Positions 7,717 through 16,996 of a stretch of 64,000 nt of DNA are shown piece after piece. The DNA comes from a bacterium (GTDB taxonomy: Bacteria; Sysuimicrobiota; Sysuimicrobiia; Sysuimicrobiales; Segetimicrobiaceae). The first letter of the stretch is position 1. Each line of letters begins with the position of its first letter. A program made the position numbers and the translations under genes. The DNA lies in assembly GCA_035691305.1 (NCBI GenBank), contig DASSJF010000059.1, positions 1 to 64,000 on the forward strand, given 5' to 3'. The notes beneath the pieces are model-generated. The model was not told the DNA's origin, did not search any database, and saw nothing but the letters and a program-made list of their open reading frames with translations.

Positions 7717-9160
7717 GATCCCGGCGCTTCCGCTGCAGCTGCTGCTGCGCGAACGTCCGGAATGGCGGCAGCATCCCAGCGCGGTCGTCGCCGAAGATCT
7801 GCCGCAGAGCCCGGTCCTCTGGGTCAACGCCCGGGCGCGCGGCGGGGGCGTCGCGCCCGGGCTGCGCTACGGCTCCGCGCTCGCGATCGTCCCTGAACTT
7901 CGGGCCGCGCCGGTGGCGGAGGCGGAGATCGCGCGGGCCGTCGACGCCCTCACCGGGACGCTGCGCCGGTTTTCTCCCCACGTCGAGCCGGCGATCGAGG
8001 AGCCGGGCGTGTTTTGGCTCGACGCGTCGGGGCTCGAGCGTCTGCACGCGTCGCTGACCGCGTGGGCCGAGCTAATCCGGCGCGCGCTCACGCGTGCGGG
8101 ATACGAGGCGGCCGTCGCGGTCGGGTTCACGCGGTTCGGGACGTACGCGGCGGCGCGGACGGCCGGCCGCGGCGTGCTGGTCTTCGACGGCCCGGATGAC
8201 GAAGAGACCGCCGTCCGGCGGGTGCGCCTGCGCGATCTCTATCTGCCGCCGGAAACCGTAGAAGCGCTCGGGCGGCTCGGCGTGCGCACGGTGGACGATC
8301 TGCTGCGTCTGCCCCCCGGCGGGCTGCTGGAACGCTTCGGTCCGGCGGCGGAGCGCCTGCACCGGAGGGCATCGGGAGATCTCTGGTCGCCGCTGGTTCC
8401 GCGGGCCGCGGTCGATCCGGTGCGGCGCCACATCACGCTCGATACGGCGGAGACAGACGCGCAGCGCCTCGTGTTCATCATCAAGCACATCTTGGATCCG
8501 CTGCTGGCGAGGCTGGCGTCGCGCGGACAGGCGCTCGGCGCGCTCGTGGTGCGGCTGCGGTTGGAACGCGAGTGGTCCGCGCACGTCATTCGCCCCGCAT
8601 CGCCGACGCTCGACGCGGTGCGCCTCGTCGATCTCGTGCGCTTGCGCGTGGGGAGCATCCATCTCGCGGCGGGCGTCACCGAGATCTGCCTGGAAGCCGG
8701 CGGCGTCCCGGCGACGCCCGAGCAACTTGCGTTGATCGCCGCGCAGCCGGCGCGTGATCTCGAGGCCGGCATGCGCGCGCTCGACCGGCTTCGCGCCCGG
8801 TACGGCGACGAGGCGGTGGTCGGCGCGGTGCTGCGCGACGGGCATCTGCCGGAAGCGCGATTCGGGTGGGTTCCGATGTCGTACCTGCCGCCCCCGCGGC
8901 CCCGGCGGATCGAGGGACTATCCCTCGTCCGCCGGGTCTTTGCCAGACCCGTGGCGCTGCCCGTTCCGGCCGTGGACGTTGCGGTCGTGGCCGGCCCGTT
9001 TGTTATCTCGGGAGGATGGTGGGCGGCCCCGCCGCGCGAGGACGGGGTACGTGAGGCCCACCGGACCTACTATTTTATGGAAGGCTTGCGGGGCGAGCTG
9101 TGGTGGGTGTTCTACGACCGGACCCGCCGACGCTGGTACGTTCATGGGCAGGTCGAGTAA
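7694..9160 (+). CDS. imuB: ImuB, catalytically inactive Y-family polymerase homologue
   Basis: 488 residues, GTG start inside the end of imuA (23-nt overlap). Y-family features include FWLDASGLERL in the palm and a helix-hairpin-helix stretch (TVEALGRLGVRTVDDLLRLP). The first metal-binding motif, normally VDMDxFF, is ACAEIPAL here, and the SxDE motif has become LDAS, so at least two catalytic carboxylates are missing. This is typical of ImuB, which acts as an adaptor binding the sliding clamp and DnaE2. The last 60 residues (WWAAPPREDGVREAHRTYYF) match the ImuB tail that precedes dnaE2. Confidence 0.9.
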   Translation: MERLACAEIPALPLQLLLRERPEWRQHPSAVVAEDLPQSPVLWVNARARGGGVAPGLRYGSALAIVPELRAAPVAEAEIARAVDALTGTLRRFSPHVEPAIEEPGVFWLDASGLERLHASLTAWAELIRRALTRAGYEAAVAVGFTRFGTYAAARTAGRGVLVFDGPDDEETAVRRVRLRDLYLPPETVEALGRLGVRTVDDLLRLPPGGLLERFGPAAERLHRRASGDLWSPLVPRAAVDPVRRHITLDTAETDAQRLVFIIKHILDPLLARLASRGQALGALVVRLRLEREWSAHVIRPASPTLDAVRLVDLVRLRVGSIHLAAGVTEICLEAGGVPATPEQLALIAAQPARDLEAGMRALDRLRARYGDEAVVGAVLRDGHLPEARFGWVPMSYLPPPRPRRIEGLSLVRRVFARPVALPVPAVDVAVVAGPFVISGGWWAAPPREDGVREAHRTYYFMEGLRGELWWVFYDRTRRRWYVHGQVE

Positions 9161-9169
9161 CGAACCGGC

Positions 9170-12100
9170 ATGATGTACACGCCGCTGTGGTGCAAAACGC
9201 ATTTTTCGTTTCTGGAAGGCGCGTCGTCCCCCGAAGAGCTGATCGAGACGGCCGCCCGCCTCGGTTTGACCGAGATCGCAGTGACCGACCGCGACGGCGT
9301 CTATGGAGTCGTAGAAGCCTACTCGGCCGCGAAGGAGCGGGGGGTCCGGCTCATCACGGGCGCGCAGGTCACCGTCGCCGAGCGCGTACCCGATACTCCG
9401 CTCCCAACGAAATTGAAGCCGGGGTCGAAGGCGCGGTCCCCGGTCCCCCTGTTGCGACCGGGCGACTCGACGCTGATTCTCCTTGCCGCGGACCGCGGAG
9501 GGTATGGGAACCTCTGCCGGCTGCTGACCGCCGGACGGCTGCGTTCCATGAAAGGCGTAAGCCGCGTGTCGTGGCGGGAGGTCGCGGAGCACGCCGCGGG
9601 ACTGGTCGCGCTGTGGGGCGGGGAGACGAGCGCGCTTGCGGCGGCCGGCCCCGATCCGGACATCCCGGCGGCGCTCCTGCGCGAGGCGTTCGGCGACCGG
9701 CTGTACGCGCTCGTGGGGCGCCACCGGCGCGATCTCGAGGTGGTCCAAGAACGCCGGCTGCGCGACCGTGCGACCCGCCACGGACTACCTATCGTTGCGG
9801 GGCACGAGGTGCTGTACCACGCGCCGTCGCGCCGTCCTCTCCAGGACGTCGTCACGTGCATCCGGCACGGCATCGATCTCCCGGCGGCGGGGACGCGCAT
9901 CAAGCCGAACGCCGAGCACGCGCTCAAAAACCGGGCTGAGTTTGCGGCGCTGTTCGCCGACGACCCCGACGCCGTCGCGCGGACCCGCGAGGTCGCCGAG
10001 CGGTGCACGTTTGCGCTCAACGAACTCCGGTACCGCTATCCGCTCGAGCGTCTGCCGGAAGGCACGACGTCGTCGGCGTGGCTGCGGACGCTCACCTTCG
10101 CCGGAGCGGCGGAGCGGTACGGCGGGCGCGTGCCGTCCGAAGTCGCCGCGCAGCTTGACCGGGAGCTCGAGATCATCGGCGATCTCGACTACGGGGGCTA
10201 CTTTCTCACGATGCACGAGATCGTCCAGTACTGCCGGGCGCACGGCATCCTCTGTCAGGGCCGCGGGTCGGCGGCGAACTCCGCCGTCTGCTACTGCCTC
10301 GGCATCACCGCGGTGAACCCCGTCCGGACCGACCTGTTGTTCGAACGCTTTCTCTCGCGCGAGCGCGCCGAGCCGCCGGACATCGACCTCGACGTCCAGC
10401 ACAACCGGCGTGAAGAAGTGATCCAGTGGGTCTACGAGACGTACGGCCGCGACCGCGCCGCGATGGTGGCCAACGTGATCCGCTACCGCTTCCGGTCGGC
10501 GGTGCGCGACGCGGGCAAGGCGCTCGGCCTGCCGCTCGTCGCGCTCGACCGCGTCGCAAAGCTCGTCTGGCACGAAGACGAGGCTACGTCGAAGCTGCTG
10601 CGCGACGCCGGCCTCGATCCCGCACGCCCGCTCCACCAGCATCTCGTCCGGATCGCCGGGGAGATGCAGGACATGCCGCGGCATCTTTCGATCCATCCCG
10701 GCGGCTTTCTCCTCGGCCACGAGCCGGTGTCCCAGATCGTCCCGATCGAGAACGCGACGATGCCGGACCGGACCGTGATCCAGTGGGACAAGGACAGTGT
10801 CGAGGGCATCGGACTGTTCAAGGTCGACGTGCTTGCGCTCGGCGGGCTTTCGCTCCTCGACATCGGGTTCCGGCTGCTCGATGAGCACGGGGTGCGCGCC
10901 GCCGGCGGCCGCGTCTTGTCGATGGCGACGATTCCCGAAGGGGACCGCGAGACCTACGAGATGATGTCGCGCGCGGACACGATCGGAGTTTTTCAGGTCG
11001 AGAGCCGCGCGCAGATGTCGATGCTGCCGCGCCTGCGGCCCAAGACCTTCGACGATCTCGTCGTCCAGATCTCGATCGTGCGCCCCGGTCCGATCGTCGG
11101 CGGCATGGTGCACCCGTACCTCCGGCGGCGCGCGGGCGAAGAGCCGGTCGAGTACCCGCATCCGTCGCTCGAGCCGGTGCTGGCGAAGACGCTCGGCGTC
11201 CCGATCTTCCAGGAGCAGGTGATCCGCATCGCGATGGTCGCGGCGGACTATACGCCCGGCGAGGCGGACCAACTGCGCCGCGACATGGCGGCGTGGCGCC
11301 GGTCCGGGCGGCTCGAGCGTCACCACGACCGTCTCGTCGGGGCGCTGGTGGCCAAAGGCGTGACAGCTGAGATGGCGGAGCGCGTTTTCGAGCAGATCAA
11401 GGGATTCGGGGAGTACGGATTTCCGTTGAGCCACGGGGCGAGCTTCGCGCTGATCGCCTATGCCACCGGCTACCTTAAGTGTCACCACCATCCCGAATTC
11501 ACGTGCGGGCTGCTCAACGCGCAGCCGATGGGCTTTTACGCGCCGTCCACGCTCGTCGACGACGCGAAGCGCCACGGCGTCGAAGTCCGGCCGATCGATG
11601 TGACGGCGAGCGACTGGGACTGCACGCTCGAGCCGGTCGCGGCGCCGCCGGCGGCAACGTCCGGTGTGCGCGACGGCCGGCCGCGATGGTCCCACGCCGT
11701 CCGCATGGGCCTGCGTTATGTCCAGGCGCTCGCGGAGGCCGACGGCCGGCGGCTCGTGCGGGTACGCGGGGACACGCCGTTTCACTCACTCGACGATCTG
11801 ATCCGCCGCACGCGGCTCGACGCCGGCTCGCTGGTCGAATTGGCGGAGAGCGGTGCGTTCGCGGCCTTGGGGATCGACCGCCGGGCGGCGTTGTGGGACG
11901 CGCGGGCGCTCGTCCGCCGCCGCGACATGGCGCTGCCGGTCGAGGTCCGCGAGACCTCGCCGCTGTTCGACGGGCTCAGCCACTCCGAAGAAATCGCGTG
12001 GGACTACCGGGCGTCGTCGCACAGCACACGCGGGCACCCGCTCTCGCCGATGCGGCCGGCGCTGCGAGAGGCCGGGCTGCCCGATGCCCGCGCGGTGCTC

Positions 12101-12397
12101 GCGATGCGGGACGGTGCGCGCGTCCGCTACGCGGGCATCGCGATCTGCCGGCAGACGCCGGGGACCGCGTCGGGGGTCACGTTCATGACGCTCGAAGACG
12201 AGACTGGATTCGTCAACCTGGTCGTCTGGCCCGCGGTGATGGACGAATTCGCGCAGGTGGCCCGGACGGCGGTCTTCCTCGGGGTCACGGGGCGCATCCA
12301 GCGGCAGCACGAGATCGTGCACGTCATCGCGCGGAAGTTCTGGCGGCCGCGCCTCTGGCCGCGCGTTCCCGACGTCGCAAGCCGGAATTTCCGCTGA
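9170..12397 (+). CDS. dnaE2: Error-prone DNA polymerase III alpha subunit DnaE2
   Basis: 1075 residues, starting 9 nt after imuB. It opens with a PHP domain (THFSFLEGASSPEELIETAA). The polymerase core contains CQGRGSAANSAVCYCLGI, the catalytic PDIDLD at about residues 404-409, and a third catalytic Asp in LFKVDVLALGG. FPLSHGASFALIAYATGYLK and LNAQPMGFY are typical of DnaE2. A C-terminal OB domain contains FMTLEDETGFVNLVVWP. It performs translesion synthesis with ImuA and ImuB after DNA damage and is expected to be SOS-induced from the promoter at 6979. Confidence 0.96.
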   Translation: MMYTPLWCKTHFSFLEGASSPEELIETAARLGLTEIAVTDRDGVYGVVEAYSAAKERGVRLITGAQVTVAERVPDTPLPTKLKPGSKARSPVPLLRPGDSTLILLAADRGGYGNLCRLLTAGRLRSMKGVSRVSWREVAEHAAGLVALWGGETSALAAAGPDPDIPAALLREAFGDRLYALVGRHRRDLEVVQERRLRDRATRHGLPIVAGHEVLYHAPSRRPLQDVVTCIRHGIDLPAAGTRIKPNAEHALKNRAEFAALFADDPDAVARTREVAERCTFALNELRYRYPLERLPEGTTSSAWLRTLTFAGAAERYGGRVPSEVAAQLDRELEIIGDLDYGGYFLTMHEIVQYCRAHGILCQGRGSAANSAVCYCLGITAVNPVRTDLLFERFLSRERAEPPDIDLDVQHNRREEVIQWVYETYGRDRAAMVANVIRYRFRSAVRDAGKALGLPLVALDRVAKLVWHEDEATSKLLRDAGLDPARPLHQHLVRIAGEMQDMPRHLSIHPGGFLLGHEPVSQIVPIENATMPDRTVIQWDKDSVEGIGLFKVDVLALGGLSLLDIGFRLLDEHGVRAAGGRVLSMATIPEGDRETYEMMSRADTIGVFQVESRAQMSMLPRLRPKTFDDLVVQISIVRPGPIVGGMVHPYLRRRAGEEPVEYPHPSLEPVLAKTLGVPIFQEQVIRIAMVAADYTPGEADQLRRDMAAWRRSGRLERHHDRLVGALVAKGVTAEMAERVFEQIKGFGEYGFPLSHGASFALIAYATGYLKCHHHPEFTCGLLNAQPMGFYAPSTLVDDAKRHGVEVRPIDVTASDWDCTLEPVAAPPAATSGVRDGRPRWSHAVRMGLRYVQALAEADGRRLVRVRGDTPFHSLDDLIRRTRLDAGSLVELAESGAFAALGIDRRAALWDARALVRRRDMALPVEVRETSPLFDGLSHSEEIAWDYRASSHSTRGHPLSPMRPALREAGLPDARAVLAMRDGARVRYAGIAICRQTPGTASGVTFMTLEDETGFVNLVVWPAVMDEFAQVARTAVFLGVTGRIQRQHEIVHVIARKFWRPRLWPRVPDVASRNFR

Positions 12398-12507
12398 TCG
12401 AGCAGAAACGACATGGCGCGCGCGACGGTCTTGCGTTCGGACCCCCACGCCCGGGGGAACAGTCCAATCGAGCGAATGCGCCGAACGCCTTGACGGGAGC
12501 GAGTGGT

Positions 12508-13035
12508 GTGGAAAAAACGCCGGGGAGGCTCTACATAGGACAGTCGGGACGATCTCGGGTCGCGGGCGGTTCCACCTTGACGGCCCTCATGGCCGGCGCC
12601 GGCGCCGGCATCGCGGCCGGCCTCGTCGACGTCGCGATTCTGTTGGTCACGCACTCCCACGTTCCGCCGGTCAGAGCGACGTTCGGCTCGTGCGTTCTCG
12701 CGGGGGCGCTGGCCGGCCTGGCCTACGCGCTCTGGACCCGCGTCTCGCCGCGTCCCGTCGCCGCGTTGTGGATTACCACGCTGCTCGTCGCGACGATCGA
12801 CACCGTGCTCATTTTCGCGCTCCCCTTCCCGACGGGCGGGCGGCGCCTCGGCCTCGGGGCGATCGCCGGGATCGTGACGCCGCTGCTGCAGATCCTGGCG
12901 CTGTTCGGCGTCGGACACTTTGGCCGCGGGCACATGCCGGCGTCGTTTCTCGGCATCTACACCGTCATTCACTACACGAGCGCCATCGTGGCGGGTCTTC
13001 TCATTCCGCTCTTCGCGCGGTTCAAGTCCGCCTGA
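12508..13035 (+). CDS. Membrane protein of unknown function
   Basis: About 175 residues from GTG 12508, which has a GGGAG site 8 nt upstream; later starts (TTG or ATG near 12575-12590) are possible. After a short polar N-terminus there are four to five hydrophobic segments, for example GAGAGIAAGLVDVAILLV, VLAGALAGLAYALW, ALWITTLLVATIDTVLIFAL and YTSAIVAGLLIPLF. No family was recognised. It lies between dnaE2 and cobyrinate diamide synthase and overlaps the latter's proposed start. Confidence 0.65.
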   Translation: MEKTPGRLYIGQSGRSRVAGGSTLTALMAGAGAGIAAGLVDVAILLVTHSHVPPVRATFGSCVLAGALAGLAYALWTRVSPRPVAALWITTLLVATIDTVLIFALPFPTGGRRLGLGAIAGIVTPLLQILALFGVGHFGRGHMPASFLGIYTVIHYTSAIVAGLLIPLFARFKSA

Positions 13036-14483
13036 GCACCGGCGGCGCGTCTTCGCGGTTCGTCGTCGCGGCCGCGCACACCGGCGCCGGCAAGACGACC
13101 GTCACGTTTGGCCTGATCGCCGCGCTGCGGCGGCGCGGCCTCGACGTGCGGCCCTTCAAGGCGGGTCCCGACTACATCGACCCGGGATTCCTTTCGCGCG
13201 CTGCGGACCGCCCGGCGCGCAACCTCGACGGGTGGCTGCTCGACGCCGCGACCGTGCGCTGGGCGTTCGACCGGCACGCCGGTGCGGCGTCCGCAGTCGT
13301 CGAAGGAATGATGGGCCTCTTCGACGGGCTGACGGGGTCCGACGACACGGCCAGCACCGCGCATCTCGCGCGGCTGCTCGATCTGCCGGTCGTGATGGTG
13401 CTCGACGCCTCTCGCGCGGCGCGCAGCGTCGCCGCCGTCGCGCGCGGCTGTCAGGTGTTCGATCGTCGCGTCCGGATCGCCGGATGGATCCTGAACCGCG
13501 TCGCCGGCGACACGCACCGGAACTGGGTTGCCGATGCGGTGGAGCGCGCGACCCGCCTGCCGGTTTTCGGATCGCTGCCCGAGGATCCGCGTCTCGCGCT
13601 CCCGGAGCGGTACCTCGGGCTGGTGCAGGCGCACGAGGCCTCGTCGCTCGGGCGGCTGCGGGCGCGCCTCGCGCATGAGGTCGAGCGGCGGTTCGACCTC
13701 ACGCGGCTGCTGCGGATCACGCGCGCGGCCCGCGGCCGGGCGGCCGCCGCGGCGCCGCGGCGTCTGGCGCCGGTGTTGTCGGCTCCGGCGGAAGGGCCGC
13801 GAAGGGGAAACCGCCCCGTCATCGCGTGGGCACGCGATGACGCGTTTACCTTCCAGTACGCCGACAACATCGAGTTGCTGGAAATGCTCGGGGCGCGCGT
13901 CGCGCCCTGGAGCCCGCTGGCCGACCGCCGTCTGCCCGACGGGATCGGAGCGCTGGTGCTCGGAGGCGGCTATCCCGAGCTGTTCGCGCCGGCGCTGGCC
14001 GACAACCACGCCGCGCTCGAGGCCGTGCGCGCCTTCGCGCAGAGCGGCCGGCCGGTCTACGCGGAGTGCGGCGGGCTCATGTACCTCGCCCGCGGCATCG
14101 CGGCGGAGGGCGCCGCCCCGGGCCGCGGCCGGCGGCTGGCCGGGGTCGTCCCCGTCTGGGCCCGGATGCGTCCCCGCGCCCGCGTCGCCTACGTGCGGGC
14201 GCAGACTCTTCACGACACGGTCCTGGCCCCGCGCGGCACGACCGTGCGGGGGCACGAATTTCACATGTCGTCGCTCGTTCCGGCGCCCTCGGCGGCCGAG
14301 GCGGCGTACCGCGTGGCGGACGCGTCGGGCGGTCCGCCCCGCCTCGACGGCTGGTCGAGGGTCGGCGTGCTCGCGTCGTACGTGCACGTGAATTTTCTCA
14401 GCGATCCGCGCATGGCGGCTCGTCTTGTCGCGCACGCGTCGGCCGAGGGTTCCGCGGCGGTGGCGGAGCGAATTCGCAGGTAG
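13032..14483 (+). CDS. cobB: Cobyrinate a,c-diamide synthase (CbiA/CobB)
   Basis: About 483 residues. It uses glutamine and ATP to amidate cobyrinate (or hydrogenobyrinate) in corrin synthesis. The N-terminal P-loop is VVAAAHTGAGKTT, followed by DVRPFKAGPDYIDPGF and AVVEGMMGLFDGL. The C-terminal class I amidotransferase domain has LVLGGGYPELFAP, the nucleophile in YAECGGLMYL, and the His of YVHVNFLSDP. The frame has no ATG, GTG or TTG near the conserved N-terminus; CTG 13032, overlapping the previous stop TGA, is the only reasonable start. No other corrin gene is in the window. Confidence 0.88.
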   Translation: MSTGGASSRFVVAAAHTGAGKTTVTFGLIAALRRRGLDVRPFKAGPDYIDPGFLSRAADRPARNLDGWLLDAATVRWAFDRHAGAASAVVEGMMGLFDGLTGSDDTASTAHLARLLDLPVVMVLDASRAARSVAAVARGCQVFDRRVRIAGWILNRVAGDTHRNWVADAVERATRLPVFGSLPEDPRLALPERYLGLVQAHEASSLGRLRARLAHEVERRFDLTRLLRITRAARGRAAAAAPRRLAPVLSAPAEGPRRGNRPVIAWARDDAFTFQYADNIELLEMLGARVAPWSPLADRRLPDGIGALVLGGGYPELFAPALADNHAALEAVRAFAQSGRPVYAECGGLMYLARGIAAEGAAPGRGRRLAGVVPVWARMRPRARVAYVRAQTLHDTVLAPRGTTVRGHEFHMSSLVPAPSAAEAAYRVADASGGPPRLDGWSRVGVLASYVHVNFLSDPRMAARLVAHASAEGSAAVAERIRR

Positions 14484-14552
14484 GCCGCGGCGGGGCCACG
14501 AATCTTGCGTGCGCGCCGCCCCGACGGCAGGCGCGCTTCTGGGGGGCTTTTT

Positions 14553-15941
14553 TTGGCGCAGGCGGGAGGGACCGGGCAGACGGCGGCCGTGGTGCTGGCC
14601 GCGGGGAAGGGTACGAGAATGCGCTCGGACCTTCCCAAGGTGCTGCATCCGCTCCGCGGCCGGCCCATGCTCGCCTACGCCGTCGATGCGCTCCGGCGGG
14701 CCGGCGTCCGCCGTCCCCTGATCGTCGTCGGCCCGGACCACCGGGCGGTGCGCGAGGCCCTCGGCGACGGCGTCGATTTCGTGATCCAACGCGAGCCTCG
14801 GGGAAGCGGGCACGCTCTGCTTCAAGCCGTTCCCCGGGTACGCGGCCGCGCCGTCGCGTTCGTCGTCAACGGCGACATGCCGCTCGTCTCCGTTGAAACG
14901 CTGCGCGCCCTGCGCCGGGCCGTGCGGGAGGGTGCGGCCGCGGCCATCGCGGCCGGCACCCCCGATCCCACCCCACCGTACGGGCGGATCGTGCGCGACG
15001 CGGGCGGGCGCTTTCTGCGGATCGTCGAGCATGTCGACGCGACGCCGGAGGAGGCCGCGGTCCGCGAGGTCAACGCGGGGTTCTACTGCGTTCGCGTCGC
15101 GCAAATCGCGGGCGCCCTGCGCCGGGTCCGGCCGGCGAACCGTCAGGGTGAGTACTACCTGCCCGATGCCGTAAACGTCCTCGCCGCGGAGGGGCGCGAC
15201 ATCGCGGTCGTCCCCGTCGATGATCCCGAGGAGCTGGCCGGGGTGAACACCCGCGCGGAGCTCGCCGCCGTCGACGCGATCCTGCGCCGCCGCGTGCTCG
15301 GGCGGTTGATGGCCGACGGGGTGACCGTTCTCGACCCCGCGACCACGTTCGTCGACGACACCGTCAAGGTCGGCCGCGACACGGTCCTCCACCCCGGGAC
15401 GTTTCTGACGGGCCGCACCGTCATCGGCGCGGAGTGCATCGTCGGTCCGGGAGCGCGTCTTCACGACTCGGTGCTCGCCCGGCATGTGCGCGTGTGGGAC
15501 TCGTGGATCGAAGAGAGCCGGATCGGCGAGGGGACGCGGATCGGTCCCTTCGCGCACCTGCGCCCCGGCACCGTCGTCGGCCGGGGCGTGGAGATCGGCA
15601 ACTTCGCCGAGTTGAAGAACTCGCGGGTCGGCGACCGCACGAAGGTGCATCACAAGAGCTATCTCGGCGACGCCGAGATCGGCGTCGACGTGAACATCGG
15701 CGCGGGCACGATCACGTGCAACTACGGCCTGGACCGCCGCAAGCACCGGACGACGATCGGCGACCGTGCCTACATCGGCAGCGATTCGATGCTGGTCGCC
15801 CCGGTGCGCATCGGCCGCGAGGCGGCGACCGGCGCCGGCTCCGTCGTAACCAAGGACGTGCCGCCGCGGCGCGTGGCCGTCGGCGTGCCGGCGCGGGTGA
15901 TTCGCTCGCTTGACGGGTCCAGACCGTCCCGGGGCCGGTGA
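14553..15941 (+). CDS. glmU: Bifunctional GlmU: GlcNAc-1-phosphate uridyltransferase / glucosamine-1-phosphate acetyltransferase
   Basis: About 462 residues from TTG 14553, with GGGGGG six nt upstream; an upstream TTG at 14505 is an alternative. The uridyltransferase half has LAAGKGTRMRSDLPKVLHPL, the metal-binding Asp in NGDMPL and VNAGFYCV. The acetyltransferase half is a left-handed beta-helix of hexapeptide repeats with KVHHKSYLGDAEIG (catalytic His) and NIGAGTITCNYG. It makes UDP-GlcNAc, the precursor for peptidoglycan, for lipid A (through lpxA at 36 kb) and for the WecA/WecB-like enzymes just downstream. The glmU-prs order matches Bacillus. Confidence 0.96.
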   Translation: MAQAGGTGQTAAVVLAAGKGTRMRSDLPKVLHPLRGRPMLAYAVDALRRAGVRRPLIVVGPDHRAVREALGDGVDFVIQREPRGSGHALLQAVPRVRGRAVAFVVNGDMPLVSVETLRALRRAVREGAAAAIAAGTPDPTPPYGRIVRDAGGRFLRIVEHVDATPEEAAVREVNAGFYCVRVAQIAGALRRVRPANRQGEYYLPDAVNVLAAEGRDIAVVPVDDPEELAGVNTRAELAAVDAILRRRVLGRLMADGVTVLDPATTFVDDTVKVGRDTVLHPGTFLTGRTVIGAECIVGPGARLHDSVLARHVRVWDSWIEESRIGEGTRIGPFAHLRPGTVVGRGVEIGNFAELKNSRVGDRTKVHHKSYLGDAEIGVDVNIGAGTITCNYGLDRRKHRTTIGDRAYIGSDSMLVAPVRIGREAATGAGSVVTKDVPPRRVAVGVPARVIRSLDGSRPSRGR

Positions 15942-16002
15942 CTCGGCGCCTGCACCGCGTCTCTGGGCAAACAGGATAGTAAAGGGGAGGGCAGGAGCGG
16001 CG

Positions 16003-16983
16003 ATGGCCGACGCGCGGATCCGGATCTTCAGCGGCACCAGCAATCCGGAGCTCGCCCGGGGGATCGGGGCGTATCTCGGCGTGCCCGTCGGTGCGATGAA
16101 CGTCTTCCGGTTCGCCGACGGCGAGGTCGGGGTCCGCATCGACGAGAGCGTGCGCGGCCTCGACGTCTTCGCCGTGCAGTCGACGTGCCCGCCCGCCAAC
16201 GAAAGCCTGATGGAGCTGCTCATCATCATCGACGCGCTGCGGCGGGCCAGCGCCGCGCGGGTGACGGCGGTGATCCCGTACTTTGGCTACGCGCGGCAGG
16301 ACCGCAAGATCAAACCCCGGGAACCGATCTCCGCGAAGCTCGTGGCCAACCTGCTCACCACGGCCGGCGCGGACCGCATCCTCACCGTCGACCTCCACAC
16401 CGGGCAGCTGTGGGGCTTCTTCGACATCCCGCTCGACCATCTGCCGGCGCGCATGATCCTCGGTGACCATTTCCGGTCGCTCGCCCTCGAGCATCCGGTC
16501 GTCGTGTCGCCGGACATCGGCGGCGTCAAGCGCGCGCGCGAGTTCGCGCAGTACCTCGGCGCGCCGCTCGCGATCATCGACAAGCGGCGCGACCGGCCCA
16601 ACCAGGTCGCCGAGATCGTGCACGTCATCGGCAAGGTGTACCGGCGCACGGCGATCCTGGTCGACGACATCATCGACACCGGCGGTACGCTCGCGCTCGC
16701 GGCGGAGGCGCTGATGAAGCGCGGTACGCGCGCCGTGTACGCCTGCTGCACCCACGCGATTCTGTCGCCGCCGGCGATGGCGCGCATCCAGCGCTCGCCG
16801 ATCGAGCAGCTGGTCGTCACGGACACCATTCCCGTGCCGGGGGAGAAGCGCACCTCCAAGCTCGCCGTGATCTCGGTGGCGGGGTTGATCGGCGAGGCCG
16901 TCCAGCGCGTCCACGCGGAACAGTCCGTCAGCGAGCTCTTCGGCGCGCCGCGTCCGGCGGTCGCCGCGACCGAGGGCGAGTAG
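16003..16983 (+). CDS. prs: Ribose-phosphate pyrophosphokinase
   Basis: About 326 residues from ATG 16003, behind GGGGAGGGCAGGAG. It makes PRPP from ribose 5-phosphate and ATP. Motifs seen: IFSGTSNPELARGIGAYLGV, FADGEVGVRI, PYFGYARQDRK (ATP binding), the DLHTGQLWGFF metal/ribose loop and the PRPP loop ILVDDIIDTGGTLALAA. Its length fits the family (about 315). PRPP feeds the hpt, guaB/guaA and pyrF genes found later in the window. Confidence 0.96.
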   Translation: MADARIRIFSGTSNPELARGIGAYLGVPVGAMNVFRFADGEVGVRIDESVRGLDVFAVQSTCPPANESLMELLIIIDALRRASAARVTAVIPYFGYARQDRKIKPREPISAKLVANLLTTAGADRILTVDLHTGQLWGFFDIPLDHLPARMILGDHFRSLALEHPVVVSPDIGGVKRAREFAQYLGAPLAIIDKRRDRPNQVAEIVHVIGKVYRRTAILVDDIIDTGGTLALAAEALMKRGTRAVYACCTHAILSPPAMARIQRSPIEQLVVTDTIPVPGEKRTSKLAVISVAGLIGEAVQRVHAEQSVSELFGAPRPAVAATEGE

Positions 16984-16996
16984 GGCACCGCGCGCC

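Noticed and set aside
12972-16229. Antisense ORF of 1085 codons
   Set aside because: It lies opposite cobB, glmU and prs, whose products have clear catalytic motifs. Its translation is Arg/Ala/Pro-rich low-complexity sequence typical of the opposite frame in GC-rich genes.
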